64,000 nt of DNA from Kalmanozyma brasiliensis GHG001 (lineage: Eukaryota; Basidiomycota; Ustilaginomycetes; Ustilaginales), in contig NW_015961989.1 in assembly GCF_000497045.1 (NCBI RefSeq), forward strand, positions 248,001 to 312,000, written 5' to 3'. This document shows positions 1-10,900 of the stretch, piece after piece. The first letter of the stretch is position 1. Every line of letters starts with the position of its first letter. The position numbers were made by a program, and so were the translations under genes. A model generated the notes under the pieces. It was given only the letters and a program-made list of their open reading frames with translations. It had not been told where the DNA came from and made no database searches.

Positions 1-3000
1 GACGCGCGGAGAGGCGAGCGGGGCTGCTTTCCCGTCGTACGGCGATTTGGCTCGACGATGATGCGTCTGCAGTAGCGGCGTGGAGGGCGTCAGCAAGGCA
101 TTGCCCGCGCTGCGGCCGCCGTAAGAAGAGGAGAAAGAGGTGCTGCGCGATGGCTGGAATGTCTTTCGCCTGAGATCTTCCACGACGGCGGCATGGTCTG
201 CTTCTGGCGACGTGACAAGCATGGCCTGACCGTCTCCGATGGCGGTGTCTGCTTTTGCTGCGTTCGTTCCGCGTTTGGGTCCGACCAAGAGCACCTGGCA
301 TCCAGCACATCGAGAACTGGTTCCGCCGGCTGGTCGCCATCCGTGTCGTCGCTGTGCGTGCAGACGGCGGAATTGATGGAACGTGTCGTGGTCGAAAAGC
401 TTGTTTGTGATCGCCAGCAGCTCCGATCGCAGATGATACGCTGATAGCATGCCATCTAGCACGGAGCGAATCTCGGCATAGTACTCGGCGACGCCGGCTT
501 GATGATCGACATTACTGGCCTTGCCACCGGACGGGACTTTGGCAGTATTGTCGGATCCAGTGAGTCGGCGGAAGAGCGCAGGGAACGAGACGGCTTCGGC
601 TGCCGTGGAAGAGATCAGGTCGGAGAGCGTTTCCTGGACAATGTCGCGGACGCCATTGAGCAGCTGCTTCGGGCGCGGTACTGCCGCACTGCCGCTGTAT
701 TCCTCGTGGCTGACGGAACCCGAGGGGGAAGGTGCGCCTAAGTGAGCAACATCGTGCACCAGACGGACAAGACTGCGCAACAGGCGATACCACACCTCGT
801 CCGTATCGAGTCGCTCTTCCGCCTTGACCGACTTTTCGTTCGTCACGCGATCCTCGTCATCACTCTCGTGGACACCACCAAAGGCGTTGGCGCGCTCAAT
901 GCACAGCTGCACAGCTACGTTGACGCAGCGCCTGATATCAGCCAGCAGCTCGTCCGCGATGGACGAGGCCGGATCCACACCAGACTGCTCTGTGGCCACA
1001 AAGACGAGCGAGTCGGCCGTTCTGGAGCACGCCGTATCGAGCTCCTCAAACGCCTCCTTGGAACGTCCGAGTCGATCGAGCGCCCATAGGACTGCATCGC
1101 TGTTTTGCGCCACTCTGCTTCCGTCGATGGCCGTGTCACCGCTGCGACACGCCTGGACAAGTCGGTCGAGATCGAAGAAGCTCGCGCCCTTGGCGTCGAG
1201 GTTGCGCACCACCGCCTCTGGATCATATCGACAGAGTAGATCCAGGAACGCCTCCCGGTCCTTGCGGGGCAGATGCTCCGGGTCCGCTCGTCCGACATCG
1301 GCGTTGAAGATGGCAGCAGATGCTGCCTTTTCTGCGACGTCGTTGGTCCAGTCGAGCTCTGCCGTTGGAAGGTGGCTGGTCTGATCTTGTTGCTGAGACA
1401 CCTGCTCCGCTGCGGTCGCCTTGCCGACTTGCACCGGCTCGAAAAAGCACTGCAGATACAGCAGTAGCCTCTTCTCGTCCAGCTGAGCTAGCCGTTGCAG
1501 CACCTGCTCGTGCCGCGTGGGGAAGAAGCGATCCATCATGCTGGCTGTTTTGAGCGGATCAAGGTCGAGCAAATCGATGATGTGGTCCGAGAGTAGTTCG
1601 TGCAAACGGATCTGAAGCTTGTCCCCGCCTGGGGTGTCTTTCCTTGCTGCATTAAAGAGGGTCTCTTCGAAGTGGGCAAAAGCGTCGCCGCCTGTCGCTG
1701 CAACACTGTCTTCGTCTTCCTCGATGGTCTGAGTCGGACCCGCCCGAAGATGTTCTCGGAGATACATGCCGAGCAAGCGGTCCCATTTCTTCTCTTGTCG
1801 GAAGGCGGACCGCAAGATGCGGTGAAAGTCGGCGCGTTCGAATGTGTCCAGCCAGTCATCGTCGAATCGTGGCTTGTAGTGCGAAAGCAGACACTCAGCT
1901 GCCAGCTCGCGGTCTTCGTGTGTCGTCTCGCCCATCTCCATGTCGACTGCGTCTGCATCGTGCGGCGATGGAAGCGCAAGGAAGCGAAGCAGGACGTCCA
2001 CGTTCTGCGACGAAAGGTGAATAAATTGAGGATACTTGGGCGCGTTACGTGCGACGAAGATGTGGGCAAAGATGCGCGCCATCAGGGGCAGCTTCGGCGA
2101 CCTGGTGTCCGGCGCGTGGCCCAATCCTTCGTCAGATCGGGTAGAACTGCCACTGACGACCCTCTGCGGGAAGGAAGGCTGACCACTGGCCAGCTCGAGG
2201 AGGACGTCAACTATGAGCTGCCTGCTGAGACGCTTTCCGACCACATCTTCGTCATCGAGGAAGCCATCCTCGAACGCCAGATCCAAAGCGTCGAGGAAGG
2301 CTTCGGCGTCAAACTCCAGGAGCAGCCGCAGGTATGGGTAGAGTGGTTCGTGGTCTCCGTCGTTGGCATCTGGGCTGCCATGTGGGCGTGGTCCGTCGTT
2401 ATTAGCATCGTCATCCAGTCCGTAGAGCACAAGCTTGCCGCCAGGGCCTGGAGGCCACAGCATCGAGCCGCCGGAGAAGATGAACGCATAGATCGAGCTC
2501 TTGGCCTTGCTCGCCTGCTCGTCCTGCTCGAACGGTTCCTGGCTCGGATACCTGTTGCCCGTCAGGATGACCGACAGGTACGAAAAGACACGATAGCCAT
2601 CTTCGATGTCGCGTTCCTCGGAATCCACCTCTGCCTCTGGTTCCTCTTCGTCAAGAGTGTCAGAGACACGGACATGTGCGTATGGATCGTCGTTTGCCTC
2701 TTGCAAACTGGCGGCGTCCCCATGCTGTTGCTGCTTCCGTCGACGCCCAATCGCGCGCCGCACAGGATGAAGCATCTCAATGATGGGCGAGACATAATCC
2801 TCCAGGGCAGCATTGAAAACGTAGGTCAAAGCGTCGTAGAGCCTCCTGTCGAGACACAGCGACAGAGCTTGATCCAGGTCGAGTGATTTGGGATCTACGT
2901 GCCAGATGATGCGCTCTGCTTGCGCATACTCTTGTCTGTCTTTTCGGAAAGCCACCAATCTCTGCACCACCGGGATTGGTAGCGATCGCAGCTCGCCTGA

Positions 3001-6000
3001 CACGATGAAATCTTCCATCTGTCCGACAAAGATGCTCTCGATGCCATTGTCCTCGTACTTGTCGTACAGCGTATCGAAGAGAAAGTCGAGGTCGTTGAGC
3101 GAGAGACAGGCGCGTGCACAGACGCGAGCAAGACCTTGAAAGAGCGAGGTCCTGTCGACGCCACGGCCGTCGGCTGTCACATGTGTCGAGTCGGTGAGAC
3201 GGTCGGGCGAGAACGAATACTCGGCGGACGCCGCCATCAGATCTCGAAGCTTGTTGGCGACAATGATCGTGCGCTCGTCAGGATCCGAAGGGAGACCAAC
3301 GGCAGATCCGAGAAACTTGCCCTGGTGGAAGAGGGTGGCCAGCTCGATCGCGGACAAAAAGTCGCCTGAGGTGACGTAGAGCAGCAAGCGATCGGCCCAG
3401 GAGAGAAGAGTGCCAACGACGAGATCTGACTTCGTCAGAAAGAAGGAGCGCCCTTTGGAGATGCGGACGCTGTGGTTCAGAGCCCACGAACGAGGTCGAA
3501 GTGTTTCGTCCGACTCGACGTCGTCTTCTTGCGGCTCGGCGTGCGGATCAAAGGGCTTGCCGAGCAGCGCAGCGTCGTAGTATCGCTGCTCGATGGTCTT
3601 GGCCAGGATCACCGACGCACTGCCCCCCCTCATCCTCTCAGTCACTTTTCCGGCTCGACAATCAAAGAGCGCGAGACCGGATCTTGTAGTGATCATCAGC
3701 AGATCCGGGCTGAACCACTGCAGAGCGACGATGCGATCCGGCTCCTCGATGCCATCCTCGTTGGTGAGCTCGACCGGATCGACCTCCTCCACCATCGTGC
3801 TCGCACCTTGGGCGTTCGCGCCTCTTGCAGCTCTGGGATCCTGTCTCTGTTCCACTTTTCTGACGACAAGCCGCACAAGATGTAGAGTCGTCCCAAATGA
3901 GAACGCAAGGATTGGATTGGTCTGCCGCCTGCGTCTGCCGTCCGTCTCTGTGGATGCTGGATACCAAGCGAGGCAGCCCGGCTCTTGCTCGGCTTGCTCT
4001 TCGGTAAGTGCAACGATGGTCGGCTTTTCCTCTGCTTGTGATGGGCTGAGTTTGCGATACCATGTCCGCGGCGAAGGTTTGAGCCCGACGAGCACCAATT
4101 TGGTGGGCGTGATCATGGCGACAAAGGTCGTGTCGTCCGCAGCATGTGGCCCAGGTCCCAAGGGCAGAGGACTGAGCTGGAAGATGGTGTTGCGCTTCTT
4201 GCTGTCACCGAGACCCAGCTCGTCCTCGTGCTCGTACTGCGGATACTTGCCGAGCAGACGGAGTGTGTCGACGGAGCTGACTCCGAGGATCCGGCCCAGG
4301 GCATGGTAGAAGGCTAGGCCTTTGTTGTCGGCGGTGACAATGGCCGTGTGACGGAGACCGATGAAGCCGATGTGGACGACAGCGGAACCGGAAAGGTGGC
4401 CTTCCTTCTTACCAAGCTTGACCGACGACAAAGGGACTGGTGGTACATGGCGAGCAGCGCGCCCTGGATTGGAGAGATCATAGAGAAAGATGTTGCCTGA
4501 TGCATGTCCGACGCCGAGGAAGGAGTGATCCGAGGAGAACGCGAGCGCGGTGACCGCATCTCCATGGCCTCTGCCATCGTGTCCGCACGAGGCTATTGGC
4601 TCTTGAGCAAAGTCGCAGACGACGGTCTTGCCGCCTTGCATTCCTATGGCGATGAGACCACCAGCCACGGCGAGCACAGTTGGGATTGGCTCAGGAGCGT
4701 CGGGAGCGGACTTGGCATCAGCGATGACACGCCGCAATGCGGACCACTTGACGACGTCGCGGCCGAGTTCGTCGCGCTCATTGTAGGTGGCCTCCTTCAG
4801 GGTTGGCTCCGAAGCTTGGTGATCACTGTCCTGCTCCGCACCTCCTCCCAGGACGACACGCTGTCCGATGCTCTGCTGATGAGCGGAAAGAGAAGACGAG
4901 GCAGGGTCGCTGAGGAGGGAAGTGGAGGTCTGTGCTGTTGGTAGCTGTAAACCGTTGACAGTGCCGCCGTATGGAAAGGACGCGCGAGGACGGCGCCGCT
5001 TGTTGTGGCCGACAATGGACCCGCTGAAGGTCGTCGAGAAAGAGCTCTGCCTGGATCGCTGCAGGATCGACGACTCGCCGAGGACTGAGCGATTCGCATC
5101 GTCCTCTCTCGAAGGATCGGCAGCCGCGCCCGCCTTTCCGTTTGCGGTGAACTCGAATGGAAGCGGCAGACGAGCTTTCTTTGGGGAAGAGGACGACGAG
5201 GGTGTGCCAGGAATGTCACCTGAGGATCTTGCAGACTCTCCATAGATATGCTTCGGAAGTGTTAGCGAGGCGCTCGCAGCTCTGCCTACCGAGGCTCTTA
5301 GCCGCGAAAGAGACGGATAGGCAACGGGGCGTTGTGGAGTAGACGCTGAGATGGTTGAGCTGGGCTGACGTAGAAGGGACAGGCCAGTGCCTGAAGTCGA
5401 CCGTGGGGTGAAGATGCGTGAAGACGAGGGATGTGATGGAAGGCGGTGGTGTGGGAGCTGATGGTTCTGAAGGGAAGAAGCAGATCTGGTGTCGAAGCTG
5501 ACGTCGTTGGGCAATGGATGTGGGTATCTGAAGGAGGAGCCATCGTCGCTGGGCGCTGCTTCTGCATGGCGCGGTGTTGTGTTGGAGGCAGAGTCGACAT
5601 CTCCTTGCAGTATCGGGCCTCTCTGTGTAGTCGGAGAGGAAGGCGAGGCAGCCGAGGAGCGCACAAGCACGCTTGTGTCGATCACAGCCTTGACTGCGGT
5701 GTCATCCTCCTCGTCATCGTCGCCATCGTCGCCATCATCGCTGCCAAGGATGTCCTTGAGCTTGGCGCTGTAGGTATCGGAGCTCATGTCGCCAGAGACG
5801 ATGCTGTCGCCGGAAGTGGATTTCGAAGGCCCGCCTGCTGTGTCGATACCACTGTAGACAAAGTCGTCGTCGTCGTCATCATCCTGATCTACATGGCTAT
5901 CCGCTTGAGCATCGCCCTTCCTTCCATCTCCAAGGGACGATGCCTGAGGATCCTCTCGAAGCTCGTCTGTTGGAATATGAGGTGATGCAAGGACATCATT

Positions 6001-6111
6001 CATCTGCTGATCGTAGGAGGCATCCTTTTGGGCATGGAAGGAGGAGATGCGCTGAGCATAGGATGGCTCAGCGCCCCATGGGTTGGAGTCGGAAGAATCG
6101 TTGCGCTCCAT
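1..6111 (-). CDS. VPS8: VPS8-like CORVET tethering subunit, partial (C-terminus beyond window start)
   Basis: The frame is open from an ATG at 6111 down to position 1, giving 2037 residues with no stop, so the gene continues off the left edge. The first ~400 residues are Ser/Asp-rich and disordered. From about residue 470 a beta-propeller-like region follows, with blocks such as GGLIAIGMQGGKTVVCDF, FLGVGHASGNIFLYDL and HTAIVTADNKGLAFYH, the last being typical of Vps8. The middle fits the helical repeat part of the family. Near the end a Cys pair (C1935-x2-C1938, CAGC) looks like the first half of the C-terminal RING finger. The remaining zinc ligands must lie outside the window. VPS8 is the endosome-specific subunit of CORVET, which tethers early endosomes with Rab5/Vps21. 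It is transcribed divergently from the GCL regulatory subunit over 463 bp. No intron is visible. Family identity is a confident recognition; RING completeness is unknown. Confidence 0.88.
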   Translation of the reverse strand, partial: MERNDSSDSNPWGAEPSYAQRISSFHAQKDASYDQQMNDVLASPHIPTDELREDPQASSLGDGRKGDAQADSHVDQDDDDDDDFVYSGIDTAGGPSKSTSGDSIVSGDMSSDTYSAKLKDILGSDDGDDGDDDEEDDTAVKAVIDTSVLVRSSAASPSSPTTQRGPILQGDVDSASNTTPRHAEAAPSDDGSSFRYPHPLPNDVSFDTRSASSLQNHQLPHHRLPSHPSSSRIFTPRSTSGTGLSLLRQPSSTISASTPQRPVAYPSLSRLRASVGRAASASLTLPKHIYGESARSSGDIPGTPSSSSSPKKARLPLPFEFTANGKAGAAADPSREDDANRSVLGESSILQRSRQSSFSTTFSGSIVGHNKRRRPRASFPYGGTVNGLQLPTAQTSTSLLSDPASSSLSAHQQSIGQRVVLGGGAEQDSDHQASEPTLKEATYNERDELGRDVVKWSALRRVIADAKSAPDAPEPIPTVLAVAGGLIAIGMQGGKTVVCDFAQEPIASCGHDGRGHGDAVTALAFSSDHSFLGVGHASGNIFLYDLSNPGRAARHVPPVPLSSVKLGKKEGHLSGSAVVHIGFIGLRHTAIVTADNKGLAFYHALGRILGVSSVDTLRLLGKYPQYEHEDELGLGDSKKRNTIFQLSPLPLGPGPHAADDTTFVAMITPTKLVLVGLKPSPRTWYRKLSPSQAEEKPTIVALTEEQAEQEPGCLAWYPASTETDGRRRRQTNPILAFSFGTTLHLVRLVVRKVEQRQDPRAARGANAQGASTMVEEVDPVELTNEDGIEEPDRIVALQWFSPDLLMITTRSGLALFDCRAGKVTERMRGGSASVILAKTIEQRYYDAALLGKPFDPHAEPQEDDVESDETLRPRSWALNHSVRISKGRSFFLTKSDLVVGTLLSWADRLLLYVTSGDFLSAIELATLFHQGKFLGSAVGLPSDPDERTIIVANKLRDLMAASAEYSFSPDRLTDSTHVTADGRGVDRTSLFQGLARVCARACLSLNDLDFLFDTLYDKYEDNGIESIFVGQMEDFIVSGELRSLPIPVVQRLVAFRKDRQEYAQAERIIWHVDPKSLDLDQALSLCLDRRLYDALTYVFNAALEDYVSPIIEMLHPVRRAIGRRRKQQQHGDAASLQEANDDPYAHVRVSDTLDEEEPEAEVDSEERDIEDGYRVFSYLSVILTGNRYPSQEPFEQDEQASKAKSSIYAFIFSGGSMLWPPGPGGKLVLYGLDDDANNDGPRPHGSPDANDGDHEPLYPYLRLLLEFDAEAFLDALDLAFEDGFLDDEDVVGKRLSRQLIVDVLLELASGQPSFPQRVVSGSSTRSDEGLGHAPDTRSPKLPLMARIFAHIFVARNAPKYPQFIHLSSQNVDVLLRFLALPSPHDADAVDMEMGETTHEDRELAAECLLSHYKPRFDDDWLDTFERADFHRILRSAFRQEKKWDRLLGMYLREHLRAGPTQTIEEDEDSVAATGGDAFAHFEETLFNAARKDTPGGDKLQIRLHELLSDHIIDLLDLDPLKTASMMDRFFPTRHEQVLQRLAQLDEKRLLLYLQCFFEPVQVGKATAAEQVSQQQDQTSHLPTAELDWTNDVAEKAASAAIFNADVGRADPEHLPRKDREAFLDLLCRYDPEAVVRNLDAKGASFFDLDRLVQACRSGDTAIDGSRVAQNSDAVLWALDRLGRSKEAFEELDTACSRTADSLVFVATEQSGVDPASSIADELLADIRRCVNVAVQLCIERANAFGGVHESDDEDRVTNEKSVKAEERLDTDEVWYRLLRSLVRLVHDVAHLGAPSPSGSVSHEEYSGSAAVPRPKQLLNGVRDIVQETLSDLISSTAAEAVSFPALFRRLTGSDNTAKVPSGGKASNVDHQAGVAEYYAEIRSVLDGMLSAYHLRSELLAITNKLFDHDTFHQFRRLHAQRRHGWRPAGGTSSRCAGCQVLLVGPKRGTNAAKADTAIGDGQAMLVTSPEADHAAVVEDLRRKTFQPSRSTSFSSSYGGRSAGNALLTPSTPLLQTHHRRAKSPYDGKAAPLASPRV

Positions 6112-6574
6112 GCTGCGGTAGATGAGGGTGGTGATGGACCCTCTGAAGGAGCGACCTAGTTAAAGGAGCCACATCGGCTGTCCATCTCGAGAGGCTGAGC
6201 TGTGATTGCGCGTTGGATCGAGGCTGTGATTGGCGTGATGGATGAAACAGATGGATGCGAAAGTGGAGAGTGCTTGTCTCGGCTCGAGCTGTCATTCAAG
6301 AAGCCCTTTGACGTGGGCAGCGGCCGTGCGTATCCTCCATTCAGGGTTCTCGGCTAAAATCCTCAGAGTGTTACGTCGTGGATGTGGATCGGGCTGAACG
6401 GAACCGAGGCTGAAAAAGGTGAATCATGGCCGCCTTTGGCTTGCATTGCCGTATCTCTCCAGTCCTTCGAGCCGAGCAAATCGGGGACCACTTCTGACAG
6501 GCAAACCGAGCACACCATTCCTTGCGGTCATCCTTTCTCCCCTCCATCTTGCCTGCCGCACATACTCATAGATC
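6112..6574. promoter_or_regulatory. Divergent intergenic region VPS8 / GCL regulatory subunit
   Basis: These 463 bases separate two divergent start codons and must carry both promoters and 5' leaders. The last ~60 bases before the ATG at 6575 are pyrimidine-rich, typical of fungal leaders. I recognise no specific operator. Confidence 0.5.
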
Positions 6575-7795
6575 ATGGCGACCCCAGCAGCGACATCAGG
6601 CCCCTCGCAAGCGAACGGCGAGGGCTTCTTTCGCTCGCTCTACATTCACACGCACGATGTCTCTCGCTCCCTCAAACCATCAGCCGACGGCGAGCTCGCC
6701 CACGCAATCCACCAAACGCTCCACTTTGCTCTCGATGGGCATCCCGACGACTACACGCCTTCTTCGTCCAACGATGGTGCAGGCTCAGGATGCGATCCGC
6801 TAGCCACCATGCCTACTGCCACTGCTTCCAACGGCGTCGAGACGAGTGCATCCGCCGGGCCCTCAGGGACCAACGTCAAAAAGGGCTTCTTTCCCACAGA
6901 CGATCCGGAGCGTCCTTACATCTCGTATCACTGGAACCCTCGCTCGGCAACTCTAGCGCTCCCGAACCCGGCGACGATCACCAATCCCATAGCCGACCCG
7001 TGCTCACCAGATCACCGAAGCTCGTACGACATTACGGCCAAGTTTTTCTTTCTCGACCCTACCGATCTGTCCCCCGGGTTAGTGGATGATGCGTTGACTC
7101 GACTGACTTCCACTACCGGCATCATTACGGTAGACACGCTCGTGCTGGCGTTCCCGACACTTGAGCTTGACTCGCGATCGTCTTCTTCCGAAACATGGGG
7201 CTCGTCCGTGACAGAAGCGTGGTCGCACGTCTCGCAGAACCCGCAACTCTTCTCCCTCGGCCTATCCGACATCTCACCGTCCAATCTGCGACAGCTTCTA
7301 TCGTCGCTTTCGGTGCAGCCGCCGTCGACTCCGCTCTTCTCGCCGGCAATCCCCTTGTCAACTTCGACGACAGAACCGTCGGCGAGCACAGCGCAGCCCG
7401 ATGCGGCCGACGCAGACGTCCCCTCCTCCACCACCCACCACCTCGCCAGCTCGGGAGCAGGGTCGTTCTGGAACTTGGAATACTCCACCCTCAGCGCCGC
7501 ACGTAGGCCGAGGCTGGTGTCGATCAATGTGAAGCAGGATCCCTGCGCATTTGATCGCGACTTCGACTCGTACTGCACCCAGATGGGTATTCAGCTCGTC
7601 GCACACTCGGATAGGAAGGATGTCCTCCCGCAGAGGACACTACCGAATTTGATGGATGAGTTCAAGGACAGACTGCCGGTGAAGATGGCAGGGAGACTCA
7701 GGGCAAAGTGGGCCTTGAAGTATACGACACTGATTCGGGACAGGGGTGTGCTCGCCGACAAAGGGTACATTGTCTTTGTCGAGACCGAGAATTGA
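6575..7795 (+). CDS. GCLM: Glutamate-cysteine ligase regulatory (modifier) subunit
   Basis: A 406-residue protein of the aldo-keto-reductase-like family that binds the catalytic glutamate-cysteine ligase and raises its activity in the first step of glutathione synthesis, in the cytosol. Diagnostic blocks are ITVDTLVLAFPTLEL (strand-rich core near residue 187), RLVSINVKQDPCAF (about 310-325) and GIQLVAHSDRKDVLP (about 337-351), which matches the family's 'GI-L-HSD' signature. Residues 230-300 are a Ser/Thr/Pro-rich insert, so this copy is longer than the ~275-residue animal modifier subunit. The ATG at 6575 has a good context (atcATGgcg) and no upstream in-frame alternative fits. It converges with UBP2, leaving only 109 bases between stop codons. 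Identity rests on family pattern; the regulatory role is inferred from it. Confidence 0.8.
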   Translation: MATPAATSGPSQANGEGFFRSLYIHTHDVSRSLKPSADGELAHAIHQTLHFALDGHPDDYTPSSSNDGAGSGCDPLATMPTATASNGVETSASAGPSGTNVKKGFFPTDDPERPYISYHWNPRSATLALPNPATITNPIADPCSPDHRSSYDITAKFFFLDPTDLSPGLVDDALTRLTSTTGIITVDTLVLAFPTLELDSRSSSSETWGSSVTEAWSHVSQNPQLFSLGLSDISPSNLRQLLSSLSVQPPSTPLFSPAIPLSTSTTEPSASTAQPDAADADVPSSTTHHLASSGAGSFWNLEYSTLSAARRPRLVSINVKQDPCAFDRDFDSYCTQMGIQLVAHSDRKDVLPQRTLPNLMDEFKDRLPVKMAGRLRAKWALKYTTLIRDRGVLADKGYIVFVETEN

Positions 7796-7904
7796 TAGGA
7801 TTGTATCGACATCCTCATGCACGCAACGGAAAGAAACATTTGCAAACAACCCCACGTAGGGAAGCTGTATTAGTCTCGATCTATGAACGACTGTCTTTTG
7901 CTTC

Positions 7905-10900
7905 CTACAAGTCGTCGGTACGAGCCCGCTTGATGGGGCTTTCCTTGCCGCCCGCCGTTTCTCCCGCCGTGACCTGAAACGCATCCGTCACCACTTGCGG
8001 CCGTGGCGTCTCGGCAGCTTCCTCCTTCGTCTCTGCATCCGGAGCAACACCGCCTTCCCAACCAGCCAGCGCAGTCGCTGCGATCGCCTCCTGATCCTCC
8101 GTACTGGTCTGCTCCTGCTGCTGAGGCTGAGCGGCCTCGATGCTTCGGCAGATCGGGTCAATCAACCCCACATAATCCTCTCTAACGTAGGTCACCAAAT
8201 ACGGTGTTGCACCCGACCGATCCTTGACCACCTGGTCCAGAGACGTCGCCGAGACTGCCGAGTCGTTGTACTTGAACCACTTGCTCTCCGGTCCGCCACC
8301 GCGCAGGTTGAGAAAGTAGTGCCCGTGACTTGCCTCGCCCCGATGCATAAACGCCGCCACCAGCCGATAAGAGAAGCGATGCTCGTCGGACCAGATCGAA
8401 GCCATCTCGGCTTTGAGCGTCTCGATCTGCTTCTCGGCTTCTTTGACCTGCTCCCGGAGCAGCTTGGATTCGTCTCGGAACAGTTTGGAGAGACCGGGAT
8501 CGATGAGCGATGAGAGAGCTGGCGGCAGTGGGCTGTTGTCGTCCTCAGAAGGACCAGAAGCGACGTCGCGAGCTGCTGCATGCTCGTCAGCCATCGTTTC
8601 CGTGCCATGATTCGCCTCCTGAATCTGCGTGGCAGCCTGCTTGGCCTGAGATCGAGGGGACAAAGATACCGGGTCAGCCGTGTCGGCTGGACCGCTACTT
8701 TCAGCGCGAATCTCGTCGAGCTGAGCCGCCACATCAGCCAGAGGAGGCAACCTTGCAAGCTCCTCCACCGCGTTCGCAGCCTGGCTGAGCGTCTGTGTCA
8801 GATGGAAAGTGGCGCCGTCCTTGCAAGCAGCCACTTTGCTTCGCAGCTCCTGGATCTGCTTCCTTTTGGCTTGGTAGTCCAGCCTCTTCGCGATTCGCAC
8901 GGCGCCGTCACCGTCGTCCGCATTGAGGTCCATGTAGCGGTCCATATAGACTGCCTCGGGCAGTTCGAGATGGGCTTGCGACTTGAAGGCCCGCATGGTG
9001 GCACGGTCGTATTGCACACGCTGCAGCTGAACTTGCAATAGCGGCGGTGCAGAGAGCAGTGTCACCGACCGACGCTGCACGGCACCCGAAGTGGCAACAA
9101 ATGTGTCCGAGTCGAAAAAGCCGTCAAGGCCGTCGTAGATGTCGCGGCCCTCCTCCAGGACGTCGATTGGAAGGATCTTGAAAACTTCATGCTTGATGTG
9201 CGTGCTCGTTTGCTTCTGAGGTTGACTTGGTCGAGACGGTGCACCTTGCGAGCCGCTGCTGTTTGACTGGTCGCCGACATTCGTAGGAGCGATGGTGTCT
9301 GCTTCGATGCGTTGACACGTCTTGCCCAAGAAGAGACCGGTGAGCAGATCCTCGTGAGGAGTGCCATTGACGACGATGCTCGAGAGCTTGGACTCTTCGC
9401 CGCCATCGACGTCCATGTCGTGCTCGGCAGATGGCTTTGGCTTAAGGTCGGGCCCATCAGCCCCTTTAGTGACAGCCAAAGCAACCTCGAGCTGAAACAT
9501 GCAATTGTCCAAGCACTCCGAGACATCCTGCTGTGCGCCCAACTGCATGAGCGAGTTGCGTCTCGCAGGCGGCGGCAGCGTTGCGGGCGTACTTTCAGTA
9601 AGGGTCGGTCTGCGAGCCGTCGGACGGGGGGGCAAGGGGGGTGGACCGTTCGGTGCCGAGGCGAGAGCCGGAACAGACTCGGCTTGACTAGTGCCGTCTG
9701 CAGTCGTGTCCATCGATTCGCCGATCGAAGATATTGTCGAATCGAATGGAGCAGGTTGAGTCCCGGTCTCGAATGGCGCAGGGTCAAAAGAGACGACAGA
9801 CACAACTGGATCGCCGCTCTGGCTCAAGGGAATGGGTGTAGCTGCTGCCGTGTCGACGACGGAGCTGAATTCGCCTTCCAATTCCTCTGCGCGCGACGAG
9901 ACGAGAGCGAGATAAGCGAGCTCCCTCTCTGGACGGACCGACAAGGCATTGTCGTGAATGAGATGATGAAAGAGCTCGCCGAGGTGTGCCACGAATCTCC
10001 TGCTGCGTTGCCATTCGCGAGCCGTGATGAGCTGGCCACCTACCCTGCGGTCCTCGTCGATCTGATATGTGTCCGCTGGCTCGGTCAGAGTAGCTGCGGC
10101 CTGCAAGACGCGGTTGCGGACTTCGGTGATCGAGAAAAAGTACTGCAGTACCGAATTGAGGTAGCAGGTGTTGCCAATGTTGTCGATTCCCGCGGGTAGG
10201 TCGTTCGATGGCAATTGCTGCCAAGACTCTGCTGCCGACACATCTTTTTCTCCCGTGCGAAGGAAATGACGCAGATACTCGCTTTTACGATGCTCGGCGA
10301 CAGCGCGTAAAGCATGCCGCAGGGCGTCGCGTCGAGCGGGTGCATCCGCTACGTAGAGGTCAAAGATGGCAAGAACGGTCGAGTCGTCCATGTCTGGGTT
10401 GACGTCGAGCATCTTGGAGGCCTGCTCGATATCCATATCGACATCCTCGTCGAGCGCCAGCATGAGTCTTTCGGCTTTGCCCAGATGCAGAGCGATGACT
10501 CTCAGTGCATCCTTGACCGCCGCGTGCTCCGAAGCGTCGCTGTTGATGAGCACCTCGCGCGCCCGCGCCTTGTAGTTGTCGACAATCACTTCGATGGGGA
10601 TGCTTTCGCGTTCGATATCGTGGCCAAGATGAGCGACCGAAAGATGCAGCTTTTCGTACGCTTTGTCGACGTCGCGCGGCGAATACCTGCCTTGGCTGCG
10701 CTCATACGTGAGGAGCTCCTCGAGAATGCGCGAGGTTCGACGCTGGGACGTGTACACCTCATCGAGGCATGCAAACAGCTCGAGAGCTCGACGACCGTTG
10801 CTGGCCTGCATGTTGATGAGATAGGCAAATTTGACCAGCTGGTCGTTCGTCGTGCTGGAGGCGCCCAAGGTGAAGAGGGCTTCGAGAGTGGTTCTCGAGA

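Noticed and set aside
1600..2886. A 428-codon plus-strand frame
   Set aside because: Antisense to the continuous VPS8 frame; no recognisable protein features.
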